Shown here: positions 1-9,467 of the stretch, in pieces
Layout: each line of letters begins with the position of its first letter
Numbering within the stretch: position 1 is the first letter of the stretch
Made by a program: the position numbers and the translations under genes
The notes under the pieces: generated by a model
What the model saw: the letters and a program-made list of their open reading frames with translations, nothing else
What the model was told of the DNA's origin: nothing
Database searches by the model: none
NCBI GenBank assembly: GCA_003427395.1
Contig: BFEA01000484.1
Span: 495,475 to 518,892 of the forward strand
DNA from: Chara braunii
Taxonomy: Eukaryota; Streptophyta; Charophyceae; Charales; Characeae
Direction of reading: 5' to 3'
Length of the DNA: 23,418 bases

Positions 1-48
<48 letters not shown>
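1..48. repeat. (AG)n microsatellite at window start
   Basis: An uninterrupted AG dinucleotide run of 48 bases starts at base 1. As the window also ends in a homopolymer, this is probably the edge of an assembled scaffold, so the true repeat length is unknown. Confidence 0.97.
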
Positions 49-51
<3 letters not shown>

Positions 52-598
52 CGCTTGCAAGACTTAATAGTTGGAGGAGGAAAGACAGGAAGGACACAAG
101 GAAGAAAAGCGGGAAGGAGTTGCCAACTGCAGTGCATGGCTAGGAGGCATTGCAGTGACATCGCCCTCTTGCAGTGACATCACCCTATTAGAAAGTAGAG
201 TAGATGGGTAGAGAGCAAAACGCGAGGAGCAAGAGGCATGGCAAGGAGAGAAATTCAAGAAGAGGAGAGAGGAAGAGATGACCTGCACAAACAGTTGGGA
301 GACCTGCACGAAGAGTATGAAAACTCGACGGGGCAAAAGCAGTGTGTGCAGCAGAGGGGAAGGGGGTTGAGGCGCAGGGATAAGAAACTGTGTGTGCTGC
401 AGCGTCGAGAATGCAAGATACGAGGAACACTGACGAGATGGAAGGCAAAGCATCGGAAAGAAAGAGGTGCCTCTATATTCCTCTTTGCGCAAATGCAAGC
501 TATCCAGCAGAAATTCAGAATTACATGCACCCACTGAAGCATAGAAGAAAACGTGCTACCCGTCATGTCCAGCTCGCTAACTTGAAGGCACAGAATTC

Positions 599-602
<4 letters not shown>
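49..602. other. Purine-rich non-genic stretch
   Basis: No gene is supported here. The + strand is A/G-rich, which opens long low-complexity frames on both strands without recognisable domains. The only clear structure is a short tandem duplication at 150-187. The segment ends at a poly(A) run, so it could be the body of a decayed retroposed transcript, but no matching target duplication was seen. Confidence 0.5.
150..187 (+). repeat. Two-copy 19-bp tandem repeat
   Basis: Two adjacent 19-bp units, TTGCAGTGACATCGCCCTC and TTGCAGTGACATCACCCTA, differ at two positions. No function is implied. Confidence 0.8.

Positions 603-629
<27 letters not shown>
603..629 (+). repeat. Poly(A) run of 27
   Basis: A run of 27 A follows TTCCTTT. 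On the + strand it could be the tail of a retroposed copy covering sequence to its left, but no coding body or flanking direct repeat supports that. It lies on the wrong strand to be the tail of the neighbouring LINE remnant. Confidence 0.9.
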
Positions 630-631
<2 letters not shown>

Positions 632-853
632 TCCTTACGGTCCTGGCTCCATATCCATTCTGGGGAGCGTCAGTCCGGTTCCTTTTCCACCGGCAAGTCA
701 TAAACATACAACAGGATCACACACACACGCTTCCTTCCGTCCAGCCGAAGGACCCCTGCTCAGCATTGATTACTCCATTCACACGGAGGACTGACTGTCA
801 GCTTGCCTTCCTCTTAGAAATCCTCTCAGCTATGGTGAGCCACAGCTGTCAGC

Positions 854-2380
854 TCAGCGTGCAGGAACGAGACTTCTGAAAGGGGTGGGCAACCGGCTCT
901 GCTGTCGTCTTCGCTCTTGTTGAATCCCGATGCATTTGTTCTTCCTGCCTCCTTGGTATCTCCGAGTACCACGTAAGTTCGGACGCATATGCTTGTTGCA
1001 AGCATTTCCTGCTTACCTCACTAAACGCAGATAGGGATTGGCTTCTCCTGTGCCTGGGTGGTCTTGCTGAGGTGATGATGTGTCTGAGTTGTGCCGGTCT
1101 TTCCATCTTAGATTGAGCCCATCCAGCCCAGCAACTTTGCCTTCTACCAGCCAAACCCGTTTGAACTTGTCGAGTGTTGTTTGTTCTGTTCCGGGGCAAT
1201 TTTTTTCCGCCCAGAGCTTGGTCTTCTTCCAGTGGCAAAGGATCTCAGATTCGATCGACCTTTTGGTGGCGGCCCAAACTTTCTGCCTTGAGTTCTTTGT
1301 CCCTTCCAGGGTTCTACTGCACCTTTCCTTCTATATCGCCCAGAGTGTAACCTTGCGGAATCCGATCTGATTCATCCCAAACAAGACCTTTTCAGATTTG
1401 GTGAAGTTAGAGGGTAAGTCAGTCCAAAGAAGCAATTGGATAGGGTGTTCTGGGAGGGGAGAGGAGAAAAGGCTGACCCATAGTCCTGTTGCTCTTGCCC
1501 AGTATTCTGTGGCTTCTTTGCCCATGTATTAGACAATGTAAGATGTCCTCCTGCTCTCTGATCACACCATCATGCATATATCAGAGCTGTTCGGATCGTT
1601 TTTCTTCCTTCTGACATGCAGCCATCGGTTCACGGGTAAGGCAGCATATGCTATGAGCCATCGCATGCTTCGGATTTTAACTGGTCTTATTGTTTTATAT
1701 TTTCTTCCATGCAACCTTTGAGATCTGGTCCGATTCATCGCCAATTAGCTTATTCCACCTTCCCTTGATATCTGGTTCCGGGTCTTTTGTCTTCAGAAAC
1801 ATCTCATATCCCAGTTTGACCGTGTATTCGAAGATTGGAATTGGCGGTTTGCTGGCAGCTCGCTCTGCTCTTCTCTGGGAGACATGCCCATTCTGGAGGG
1901 TCAAATTCTAGAGGGCCTTGGAGCTCCTGTTCCGATTTGAAACAGTCGTTTTGACCACATTCCCAGCACTCACACTTTGCGGAGCGTGAACAAGTTCAAC
2001 ACGGTGACCCTTGTTTCTGGATCAATGTTCTGGATCAGTAGGTCATCGGGTCTGGCCATTTGAATAGGGAAGGAGGTAAATACTGCCAGCGGACCTGATT
2101 ATTTACTGTCGGTGGGAAAATCGGTAGGCCTTTTCCGGGGTCGAGTCCTGGATTGATACTCCCCATTCTCCCAGTTTTCCACGTGAAGTCTTCTTTGAGC
2201 AATTCTTTCCAACTGTCAGGGATGCTATGTATGATCTTTTGCAGGTTTTCATCCCTGTGATGGCAGCCCTTTAACAGGCTTTTCAGATCTTTTTCCTCCA
2301 TCCGATTCCTTTTTCCTGCGTCCCAAATGTCCTTCACTCTCCAAATCCCGTGTTTAATCCAAGAGAGCCATCTATTAGAC
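854..2380 (-). pseudogene. Degenerate LINE ORF2, zinc-binding C-terminal region
   Basis: On the - strand, three frames together give a broken protein resembling the part of plant-type LINE ORF2 after the reverse transcriptase. At 2370-2038 a frame has WIKHGIWRVKDIWD and then a helix-rich Lys/Glu stretch. At 1904-1695 comes VKLGYEMFLKT...GRWNKLIG. At 1744-1562 comes RPVKIRSMRWLIAYAALPVN, which resembles the LINE zf-RVT module (a Trp-rich segment before Cys/His ligands). At 1525-854 comes VTLWAI, a TAG, KERCSR and a long charged tail with a TAA near 1016 and a TGA at 856-854. The family recognition is by motif pattern only. Several frameshifts and stops show it is dead. The RT core would lie upstream and is absent, replaced by unrelated sequence above 2380. 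No poly(T) marks its 3' end. Confidence 0.65.
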
Positions 2381-2766
2381 TATTACCTCTGTAGGAGAGT
2401 ATCCACGGCCCACGGGTGATTACCCTCGTCCCGGATCCACGAGTTTCCAAAGAGGGGTTGCCTGAGCAGCTCCTCTTTGGATCAGATTCTGGGTTTTTGC
2501 GTCTTCGTGGGCATTATTTCTCTCCAAATCTGAAGTAGGGTATAGACTAGGGGGCTTCCCTGACAGTGTCTTGCCATCGTATTACTAGACAATGTCATGA
2601 ACCTCCGTCAGCCCATCCCTACAATTGTGCAGAAAGTGGCGCAGCACAGAACTCAGATCAGCACAGGATCACAGCAGCAGAACAGAAGCAGGGGGAAGAA
2701 GGATGCACCGCTGATGCAGATTAGGTGGCAGAGAACAGAAGCACAGGGATGGACAACATCCAACAG

Positions 2767-2770
<4 letters not shown>
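2381..2770. other. Non-genic spacer
   Basis: I see no supported gene. The + strand from about 2640 to 2770 is rich in CAG/AGCA-type purine words leading into the CT microsatellite. That part may belong to the far side of the SINE tail. Confidence 0.4.
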
Positions 2771-2831
<61 letters not shown>

Positions 2832-2832
2832 N

Positions 2833-2869
<37 letters not shown>

Positions 2870-2883
2870 NGGGGGGNGGGGGG
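2771..2883. repeat. Compound (CT)n-(GT)n-(G)n microsatellite
   Basis: A CT run at about 2771-2831 passes through an N at 2832 into a GT run at 2833-2869, an N at 2870, and a G run broken by an N at 2877. On the - strand this reads C-run, (AC)n, (AG)n directly downstream of the SINE body, so it is plausibly the SINE tail. The Ns sit at each change of repeat unit and suggest uncertain base calling. Confidence 0.9.
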
Positions 2884-3022
2884 GACTCTGTGTCTGTATG
2901 TGTTAGCTGGGGAAGCACGCACCCACTTTGCTGCTTGCAACCTCCAGTATGTGTATGACGATCACAGGACTCGAACACAGCTCATGGCTCTGCAGGCTAA
3001 CGCCTAACCATAAGGCCAAGTG
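2884..3022 (-). mobile_element. tRNA-derived SINE (serine-tRNA-like head)
   Basis: Read on the - strand, 3018-3008 is TGGCCTTATGG, followed by TTAGGCG, the D-arm pattern of class II tRNAs such as tRNA-Ser (family consensus TGGCCGAGTGG-TTAAGGCG). This serves as the A box. Thirty bases later, 2977-2968 is GTTCGAGTCC, a good RNA polymerase III B box. The spacing is that of a tRNA gene, but the anticodon and acceptor stems are not convincing, so this is a tRNA-derived SINE head rather than a tRNA gene. An unrelated body of about 85 bases follows and leads into the compound microsatellite. Limits are approximate. Confidence 0.7.
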
Positions 3023-3643
3023 GGGTGGGGTGAAAGTGAAGCAGCAAAAAAGAGAGAAAATTTGCTGCAAACTCCTGCTATTGGAACGAGTACTTCACCC
3101 CAGTCCAGCACAGAGATCCCGCCACACGGTGTACCCCCAACCACACTCATCCTCTACACAGCCACTCTGCCGTAGTGTAACCTCTACGGTGGCAATGGGA
3201 ACCATTGCATAGTCACATTCAATCGAACATGTATATTTGAGAAGCAGGCTCTCTCTTTATACTGGAGAGATCCGAGAATCTTGTAAGTTGTGATATGTTC
3301 AGAAGATGCGAACTTTGCCAACTTGAAGAGACTCTACAACGGAAGACAATGGTCCTCCTAGACGGTCTTAGGAGGATCATGGCAGGACCAATGCCATAAG
3401 GTGTTGCATACTCACGAATACTTCAACAAGTATGGGCAGAACCAAAGATCAACCAATAAAGGATGAGCATGTATGCAGCGGAGGTCTGAGAAATGGACTG
3501 ACTCACATAGACTGAACTCATCCAGATATCACTCAACACACAAGCAATCGTGAGATGGTGGGGTCTGAAGCCAATCATAGACGATGCTCAGGCCCCGTAC
3601 AACCATACACAGATGAAAGGTGGGAGGAGAGACGATGGAGGTA
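3023..3643. other. Non-genic spacer ending in a purine tract
   Basis: No gene or repeat family is recognised. The last bases (about 3614-3642) form a purine-rich tract, GGTGGGAGGAGAGACGATGG followed by AGGTA, directly before TGTGACG, the candidate LTR start. A polypurine tract in this position is normally the 3' end of an LTR element's internal region, so another element may end here. Confidence 0.35.
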
Positions 3644-4210
3644 TGTGACGAACTACTTCCCGAACCCGTGCTATCTTTCGTACCCCTTTGGTTCAAATTT
3701 CTCTTGTACCATACTAACCCTACGAATACCCTGTTTGTTTTCTTGATTTTGGGTGCCATGTTTTTGGCCCCCGTTTTGTCGGAAGCTTGGTTGATTCTTG
3801 GAATTCTGCTTTTTGCAATTCAGGAAATGCACATGAATTTACACGCGCCTTAGCGAGCGCACTGGGAATTGGGCCCGGCAGTTGGGAATGCCGGGATAAG
3901 CGGAACTTCGACGTGTCCTTTTTGTGTGTGAATGTTCTCGGTCGCGTTGGGGAAAACTCTCTGAATTTTGTGGGGATACGAATAGGCGTAGGACTTTCTT
4001 TTCCCGCGTTGCTCTTTCGCGCGCGGATATGGTGATTTCAATTTTGAATTGGCTTAGGACGTAGGCAAGCTGTAACTGTTTCGGTGCCTTTTTTTCTCTT
4101 TATTGTTGACGGCGCCGCGCATGCAAGGCTTTTTCCTCTCTGTCCCCCGCATCGCTCTCTCCCGCACTCCTTTTTCCTTCCCTCTCCTCTTTCTCTCTCC
4201 TCGTAACTAT

Positions 4211-4244
4211 TTCTCTCTCTCTCTCTCGCTCTCTCTCTCTCTCC
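4211..4244 (+). repeat. CT-rich low-complexity tract
   Basis: Almost pure CT dinucleotides interrupted by single G bases lie about 150 bases upstream of the first CCAAT box. It may be part of the promoter region or simply a microsatellite. A shorter CT run is at 5051-5068. Confidence 0.8.
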
Positions 4245-4362
4245 CGCTCAGCTCTTTGCGCGCCCATTTCCTCTTTCTTGATCATCTGAATCTTGAACCC
4301 GTCTTGCGCTACTTCTCGCGCCTTTTCTTTTCTCGCCCTTCGAGCCAAGCTTGTGAAGTCCG

Positions 4363-4470
4363 GTTGATCCTTCGATTACTCTCGCCCACCAATCAGACGC
4401 GAGGCACGGTAGGATCTGCCTATTGCGCGACGAGTCTGATTAGCCAATCGCTGAGTCCCGAAGGATCAAC
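4363..4470. repeat. Imperfect inverted repeat in promoter region
   Basis: GTTGATCCTTCG at 4363-4374 is the exact reverse complement of CGAAGGATCAAC at 4459-4470. Inside, AATCAGAC at 4391-4398 pairs with GTCTGATT at 4434-4441 at nearly the same offset, giving imperfect arms of about 36 bp around a centre of about 35 bp. The two CCAAT boxes lie one in each arm, but both on the + strand, so they are not themselves the mirrored part. Confidence 0.8.
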
Positions 4471-4606
4471 ATGGCTTCTATAGCGCGCTTCTCTTCAAGT
4501 CTTCTCCTCCTGCTTCTCTTCTTACAGTTCGACTTTCCCCCTGCATTCTCTCTCCCTTGTCTCCTTCCTCGACACTATAAATTCCGCAAACGCGCCCGCA
4601 AATCTC
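4389..4606 (+). promoter_or_regulatory. Pol II promoter: two CCAAT boxes and TATA box
   Basis: CCAATCA-type boxes at 4389-4393 and 4444-4448 precede TATAAAT at 4576-4582. A start site about 30 bases downstream (near 4606) would fall in a pyrimidine-rich stretch (AAATCTCTCTTAAG). This is the best RNA polymerase II promoter in the window and points toward gag of element A. The distance to the primer site (about 1.8 kb) is large for R-U5, so the leader may be spliced or may contain inserted DNA. Confidence 0.6.
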
Positions 4607-5569
4607 TCTTAAGTTCTCGACTCCCGAGCCAGCTTCCGGGAAGCAGTGGCTAGGCAGAGTGTTTGATGCGAGTCGGAAAGTCCTGTCGGGCTGTCGATAG
4701 GCTGGCCGGTTGCGCGCTTGATCACCACGACGGACTGTGGGATCTGGGCGAACCGCGTCGAGTTTACGTCAGCGGGGTGACGATCGCAGTGGTGGGAGTT
4801 AGCACGCGGCGGCCGGGATCGTCGGTGCGGGTATGAGGACCGATTGATTGGAGTTGAGTGAGTGATTGGCCCGGGGCCATATTGGAATGAACGGCGAATG
4901 CGCCTTTTGCGGATCTTTGTCTCAGGCGTGAGTGTACGGCGGCAGCGCCGAACTTCCTCTTTTCGGATCTTGTCATCTTCTATCTCGACATTCCTCCCTC
5001 GTTTCCCTCTCTCTCCTCTATCTTTGAATGATGATGTGTCTCGATGTTTGTCTCTCTCTCTCTCTCTCGGATGGGAATGAATCTGTGTGCTTTCCTGTGT
5101 GAAAGAACTTCTTCCGGAACTCTTCCATTAGTTTCCTGGGTAATCCCCAAATGTCGAGGAATTGATCCTCTCGTCTTGTGAACGGTGGATGCGTGTGTAC
5201 AATTCCCTCGGTTGATTTCTGACTTGTATACCTCTGTCATTTTCGCACCTTCCACAGTGAATGTATGTACGGAGATGCTTACCTTTTTGTATTGATTAGA
5301 CGCCGCCCTTGGCGGGACTTTGTCCGAGAATGCAAGAGTGTTTAGATCTGTAGTTTTGAATGCGTTGAGCATGCCATCTACCTTATGCTGCACGACATCT
5401 GCAACCGATCTACAGGGCAGCCTTGAGAAACCAGGCGCCCGGGGATCAACGCCGCGGTGGCTTACGAAACATGAGTCGCGGGCCGGTCCCTCAGTTACCT
5501 GCATGATCTAGTTGATGAGTGTTTTCTCTCTCTCTCGTGATTGAAAAGGATTGATTGGTGGTTGCGTGA
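4607..5569. other. Leader region with no supported gene
   Basis: No domain or convincing ORF is seen. A short CT microsatellite lies at 5051-5068. Small frames on both strands lack recognisable protein character. If the promoter at 4576 is real, this is transcribed leader, and intron signals could be present but cannot be assigned by eye. Confidence 0.4.
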
Positions 5570-6163
5570 GTGTTTCTTGTTTTTTTTCTTGATGACGTCT
5601 CGGAGTTTTTGCAATTGATTGACACGTGGACTGACAAGCACCCTTCGATCGGGCGCCAGCCTCCCGCACCTCTCGTATCAACACGACCTTTTCCTTACAA
5701 CGAGGAAAGGACACGTGTATGGGAGTGGGACGTACGAGAAGCTGTCGCACAGATCGGCGGACGATACTACTTCCCTCCGGCAAGCCGTTGTTCGGGGTTC
5801 GTAGAGGCTTGGTTTGTTATTATCGACACGCACTTTCCACCCTACTCAATATTGCTCCCCTTTAACGAGCTGATCGTCATTTTGTGGACGGCAGTGGCGT
5901 CCCATTGGCCTCGAACCCTGTGCACAGAGTGCTAGCGTTTCGATCGCTACGAAGCAAAGGGCTTCCATTACCGAATACGGAGTGAAGACGAGCATAAGGA
6001 AAGAGCCACGGGGCTGAGACCCTCCACATCGGACTCGGAACTGACCAGCGAGCGACGACGGGATTTGATACGAAAACGAGACACGCGAAGCGTGCCAAAG
6101 CCCTTCCGCTCTAAACGACGGGCCGTAGCACGGTGGGAAGCTCGACAATACTTTTTGGATTGA
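5570..6163 (+). pseudogene. Unrecognised ORF between promoter and primer site of element A
   Basis: One frame stays open from 5570 to a TGA at 6161-6163 except for a single TAG at 5933-5935. The first half has protein-like composition (VWEWDVREAVAQIGGRYYF, then a hydrophobic stretch SILLPFNELIVILWTAV). The second half is strongly basic and Arg-rich (SERRRDLIRKRDTRSV...PFRSKRRAVARW). No in-frame ATG begins it, and a stop lies directly upstream at 5567, so a 5' exon, a truncation or a non-AUG start would be needed. The TAG is one C-to-T change from CAG, like other stops in element A. I do not recognise the family. It may be a captured host-gene fragment or an LTR-borne ORF. Confidence 0.4.
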
Positions 6164-6383
6164 ATTTGGATTTTTCTCTTTTCACGCTGTGCCCACGCGT
6201 GCATTCCGCGACGCGCGAAAGCAGCCGACTTACTTCATCGGACCAACACGGGGGATTCCAGTTTCGTCTGTGTCCCCACACTCAATTTCCAAAAATCCTT
6301 GGCACACCCCATCTTGATGTTTTTCTGGGCCTTTTTTCGCACATCTAGTACTCCGAACGAAAGACAGCGTAGGGCGTGAGATT

Positions 6384-6396
6384 GGTATCGGAGCCG
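6384..6396 (+). promoter_or_regulatory. Primer binding site of element A (tRNA-iMet type)
   Basis: TGGTATCGGAGCC matches the complement of the 3' end of plant initiator-Met tRNA (TGGTATCAGAGCC) at 12 of 13 positions. It lies 123 bases before the gag ATG, the usual location. It primes minus-strand DNA synthesis and marks the end of the 5' LTR. Confidence 0.8.
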
Positions 6397-6518
6397 ACAC
6401 GTGTCCGTTCTGATGGTAGTAAGTCGAACTGGCGAGCGGTAGGAGAAGTCCCCCACCCGCTCGCCGAGATCGTCCAGTGACCAGATCTATATCTGGTGCT
6501 GCTATACCAGCTATACCA

Positions 6519-7781
6519 ATGGTGGACGGTAATAGGGTAGTGGTTAGCATTTCCGCCCCCTTCCCCTTCTTCCCTAATCATACCCACCCTGAAGCTTGGG
6601 CGGAAGCCGTCGAAGCTCAAGGATACAGCGCAGGTGAGCTTCCCCGCATTCTTACCTTGCTGCTTCGGAATACGGCGCATGACTGGTTCAGGAAGCACAC
6701 GTGGGTAGATTGGAAAAGCATTCTTGGCTCGATTCGATACGGTCGGTGAAGATGTTGCCTGGTACGTGCTCAAAACTCGGCCACAAGGACCAGGGGAATT
6801 GCTGCCCGATTTCGTGGATCGATTTCAAACCACGTTGGACAAATCTGGGCGAGACGAGAAATCCGCTCGAGACTTGTTCATCGATCACCTACGAAGTCCG
6901 ACGTTGAAAGGGAAGTTACAAAAAAAGGTCCCGCCAAAGACACACCAGCTAACCGCTATCATCGCTAAAGCGTTGGAATTAGACCTGGCTGATACAAAAA
7001 AATATATCAGTCAGGGAGATGAAGATCAGAAGATATTACGGACACCATACATGATGTAGCAGCTAAAAGGCGATCGTGGTTGCGGGCGGTAGAACGTTTT
7101 TATCCCCGCCCCGACCATGACCTTCCCGACGGGATCACTTCCAATATCCTGCCCGTTTCTCCTTCCTCTCCCCCAACGAATCAACCGATAGCGGCAGTTA
7201 AGAGCAGAATCTCCCACGAACCTCCCTCGCTGGCCGTAACAAACCTACATCTTGCCCAAATGATCCATACGGCCACTACTAAGCAATCTGAATGGATGAG
7301 CAACCTGGTTCAAATGCAGGCAGCCCACATGGAGCGAATGGAACAAATAATGAGCAGGCTAATTAAGCCCAACCCAGCCCCTGCTCGACCTGCCCCCGCG
7401 TCATTTCCTCCCTTGCCTGCCCCGCCTGCACCTAGCTATCCACCACAATTCCCTCACCCGGCTAATCCAGCAGGAAAGATCGAGTGTTTTAACTGCAAAC
7501 AGCCCGGACATTTTGCCCGGGACTGTCCGCAACCAAAACGTAATCAACCCCCGCCGGCCGCGGCCCCTGTTGCTCTAAACCAAGGACGAATGGCCGCATT
7601 GATGGACACGGCCCAAGGAGGAGAACTCGTTGCATATGAGCAGCCTTCCCTCTCAATGGCAATAACGTCAACATCGAGATCTTCTTCCTCTGACGCTGCT
7701 GACGTGGTCGATCCACTCGAGTATCTTCACCTAGCGGGCATGATCGGGGCGATCCGATCGGCCCCTGATGTTCTTGAATAG
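6519..7781 (+). pseudogene. gag: Gag polyprotein of element A, frameshifted
   Basis: Gag packages the element RNA into cytoplasmic particles. The first ATG in the frame is at 6519. The N-terminal two thirds is a capsid-like domain (HDWFRKHTW, then WYVLKTRPQGPGELLPDFVD, as in retrotransposon Gag families). A Pro-rich linker follows, and near 7481-7525 a single CCHC zinc knuckle, CFNCKQPGHFARDC (C-X2-C-X4-H-X4-C), which binds RNA. Two indels break it: one extra base in the AAAA run at 6714-6717, then a compensating loss near 7025-7035, after which the original frame continues to a TAG at 7779-7781. The frame is fully open after the repair point. Confidence 0.85.
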
Positions 7782-7798
7782 GTCGATCGCGATTCTAA

Positions 7799-9467
7799 TC
7801 CAGGTCCACATTTAGGACAGGCGAAATCGATGTGTTACGAGCGCTCAAGCAGCTAGATATCCGTGTTCCGATTCCAGTGGGACACTTGCTCACCATATCT
7901 GAAGCTGCAAACGACAAACTGTTACAATAATGTCAGAAGAATCAAAAGCGCTTCATGTACCAGCGCATACAGCGAATGTTAAAAAAGGAGGAGGAGGAAA
8001 AAGAGGATGTTGCGCCACCAGAACCTGAAACGGGTGAACTCGAAGCAGCACGAGTAGCTGCGATCTCGTTAGTAGAGAAGGATCATTTCGTACGGGCTCG
8101 ACCGGTACTATGGAAGAGCGCGGAATGTGATTGTGAAGTTTGGGCCCTTTGGGGCAAGCCGTTTAACGCCCTTATCAACACAGGGTCTTCTGCAGTGGCC
8201 ATCTCATTAGACACTGTCAGGAAGACGGGACGACTCGGATCCATTCTTCCTCAATCTGGCAAAGACAATTATGTCTCTGTCGACGAGGAAGCAATGAACA
8301 TCATGGGCATTATTGAGAATGTGGCTGTAAAAGTTGGACGAGTACACGTCCTCGTTAACGAACTCGTGATAGATGTGCGCTCCTATTCCGTACTATTAGG
8401 ATTACCTTGGGCGATGGCGGTAGGGGCCCGTCTGCATTTCGATTCAAAACAACTGGTGCTCACGCAAACTGGGGGAAAACCTCAAACTGTTCCCTCGCGA
8501 ATTTCCACCCGAACGATAAAACGAACTCCTAACTTAGCCCAAGTAGGGATGATTCGATGCGTTGATCCCGAGGAGTATTCTTCCTCGGACATCGGTAGCA
8601 GAATCGGGAAACAGGAATACAAAGAAGAACTGCCTAGTGAGGATGAATGGAAACACCTGGTCGAACTTTTCGAACACGAAATTCCCGAAGAATTTCGAGT
8701 GTGCCCCGACACTGCTCGAAGCTTCCTTGTGGATTCAGGAGACAGCGCGCTTGCGCCTCCAAAAACCCAGGTCAGTCCTTCAGTCCTCCTCAGGGAACCC
8801 ATATTACAAGTGTCTGACCTGGCTGATGATTTGGAACCCTCTTGTACCTTGTACGAGGGAGCACTTTCCTTGCGAACACGTTATCAACAAACGGAACAGT
8901 ATCTAGACATTTCTGCTTTCCCGCCCAGATCGTTACTAACAACGGGGGCGACCATCGCTTTGATTAAACAGGAAGCAGAAGCACCGGTAGATGACATGCC
9001 TGATCTAATGCAGGAGATGACGGACCTAACGGGACTGACTGTGAAGCAGATTTCGGTCGACTCAGAAACTGACGCCGAAAGTAAAGAAACAGAAATGATC
9101 AGCCCCGCCGAATCACAGATGATTGCGACTGTCTTCTTTGTTCGCACCAGTAGTTCTGTCTTTTCAAGTGTCTACGATCGAAGGGAGCGGCCGGTTGATT
9201 GGATCGACATACCCCTTAAGACTCCTGGGGAATCAACGATCACCCTACCGAGCCACGTCCCCACGAAACTTCGAAAGTCACTAATCAATGTTTTGAACGG
9301 TTATGCAGAGGTGCTGAGCGTGCATGATAATGATATCGGCTTGACTAACGTGATCGAGCATGCCATCCTTACGGGAGAACATCCACCCATTAGCTGCGCT
9401 CCTTACCGATACTCGCCAGCTCAAAGAGCGGCCGCTTTTCAGCGGATTCAGGAGTTCGAAGCTAATG
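7799..9467 (+). pseudogene. pol: Pol of element A, 5' part: protease, linker and start of RT
   Basis: The frame opens after a TAA at 7796 and runs to the insertion of element B at 9468, with one TAA at 7928-7930. A segment before that stop (VPIPVGHLLTISEAANDKLL) is protein-like. The retropepsin-like protease carries LINTGSSAVAIS near 8168-8205, with Asn at 8177-8179 where active enzymes have the catalytic Asp, and later a hydrophobic SVLLGLPWAM block. A long acidic linker of about 270 residues follows. The segment ends in PISCAPYRYSPAQRAAAFQR, the conserved beginning of Ty3/gypsy RT. It lies in a different frame from gag, 18 bases after the gag stop, so expression would need frameshifting, or an indel has occurred. 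After the insertion the gene resumes at 18329. Confidence 0.85.
9464..9467. repeat. Target-site duplication of element B, left copy
   Basis: AATG directly precedes the TG of the left LTR and recurs at 18325-18328 after the CA of the right LTR. Four bases are certain. The fifth base outward differs (T on the left, G on the right). Confidence 0.8.

Larger units (their letters stand above)
3644..6383 (+). repeat. Candidate 5' LTR / leader of element A
   Basis: The right limit is fixed by the primer binding site at 6384. The left limit, TGTGACG at 3644, is only a candidate. It holds a CCAAT/TATA promoter at 4389-4582, CT-rich stretches, and an ORF at 5570-6163. If all of it is LTR it is about 2.7 kb, long but within the plant range. 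A clean CA end before the primer site is not visible, and without the 3' copy the LTR cannot be proven. It may contain non-LTR sequence. Confidence 0.4.

Noticed and set aside
238-537. Coiled-coil-like + strand frame in the purine-rich region
   Set aside because: Charged composition follows from A/G-rich DNA; frames are open on both strands and no domain is recognised.
603-629. Poly(A) as tail of the LINE remnant at 854-2380
   Set aside because: The LINE is on the - strand, so its tail would be poly(T) on the + strand.
2968-3020. Functional tRNA gene
   Set aside because: A and B boxes are present but the acceptor stem and anticodon arm do not form a convincing cloverleaf, and microsatellite tail sequence follows. 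SINE is the better reading.
4471-4653. 60-codon ORF that looks like a signal peptide (Leu-rich)
   Set aside because: It is made of pyrimidine-rich DNA and contains the TATA box, so it lies mostly upstream of the likely transcription start.
5641-5665. TGGCGCCCGA on the - strand, resembling a Lys-tRNA primer site
   Set aside because: Only 10 bases match, it is on the strand opposite to element A, and no LTR end lies next to it. The site at 6384 fits better.
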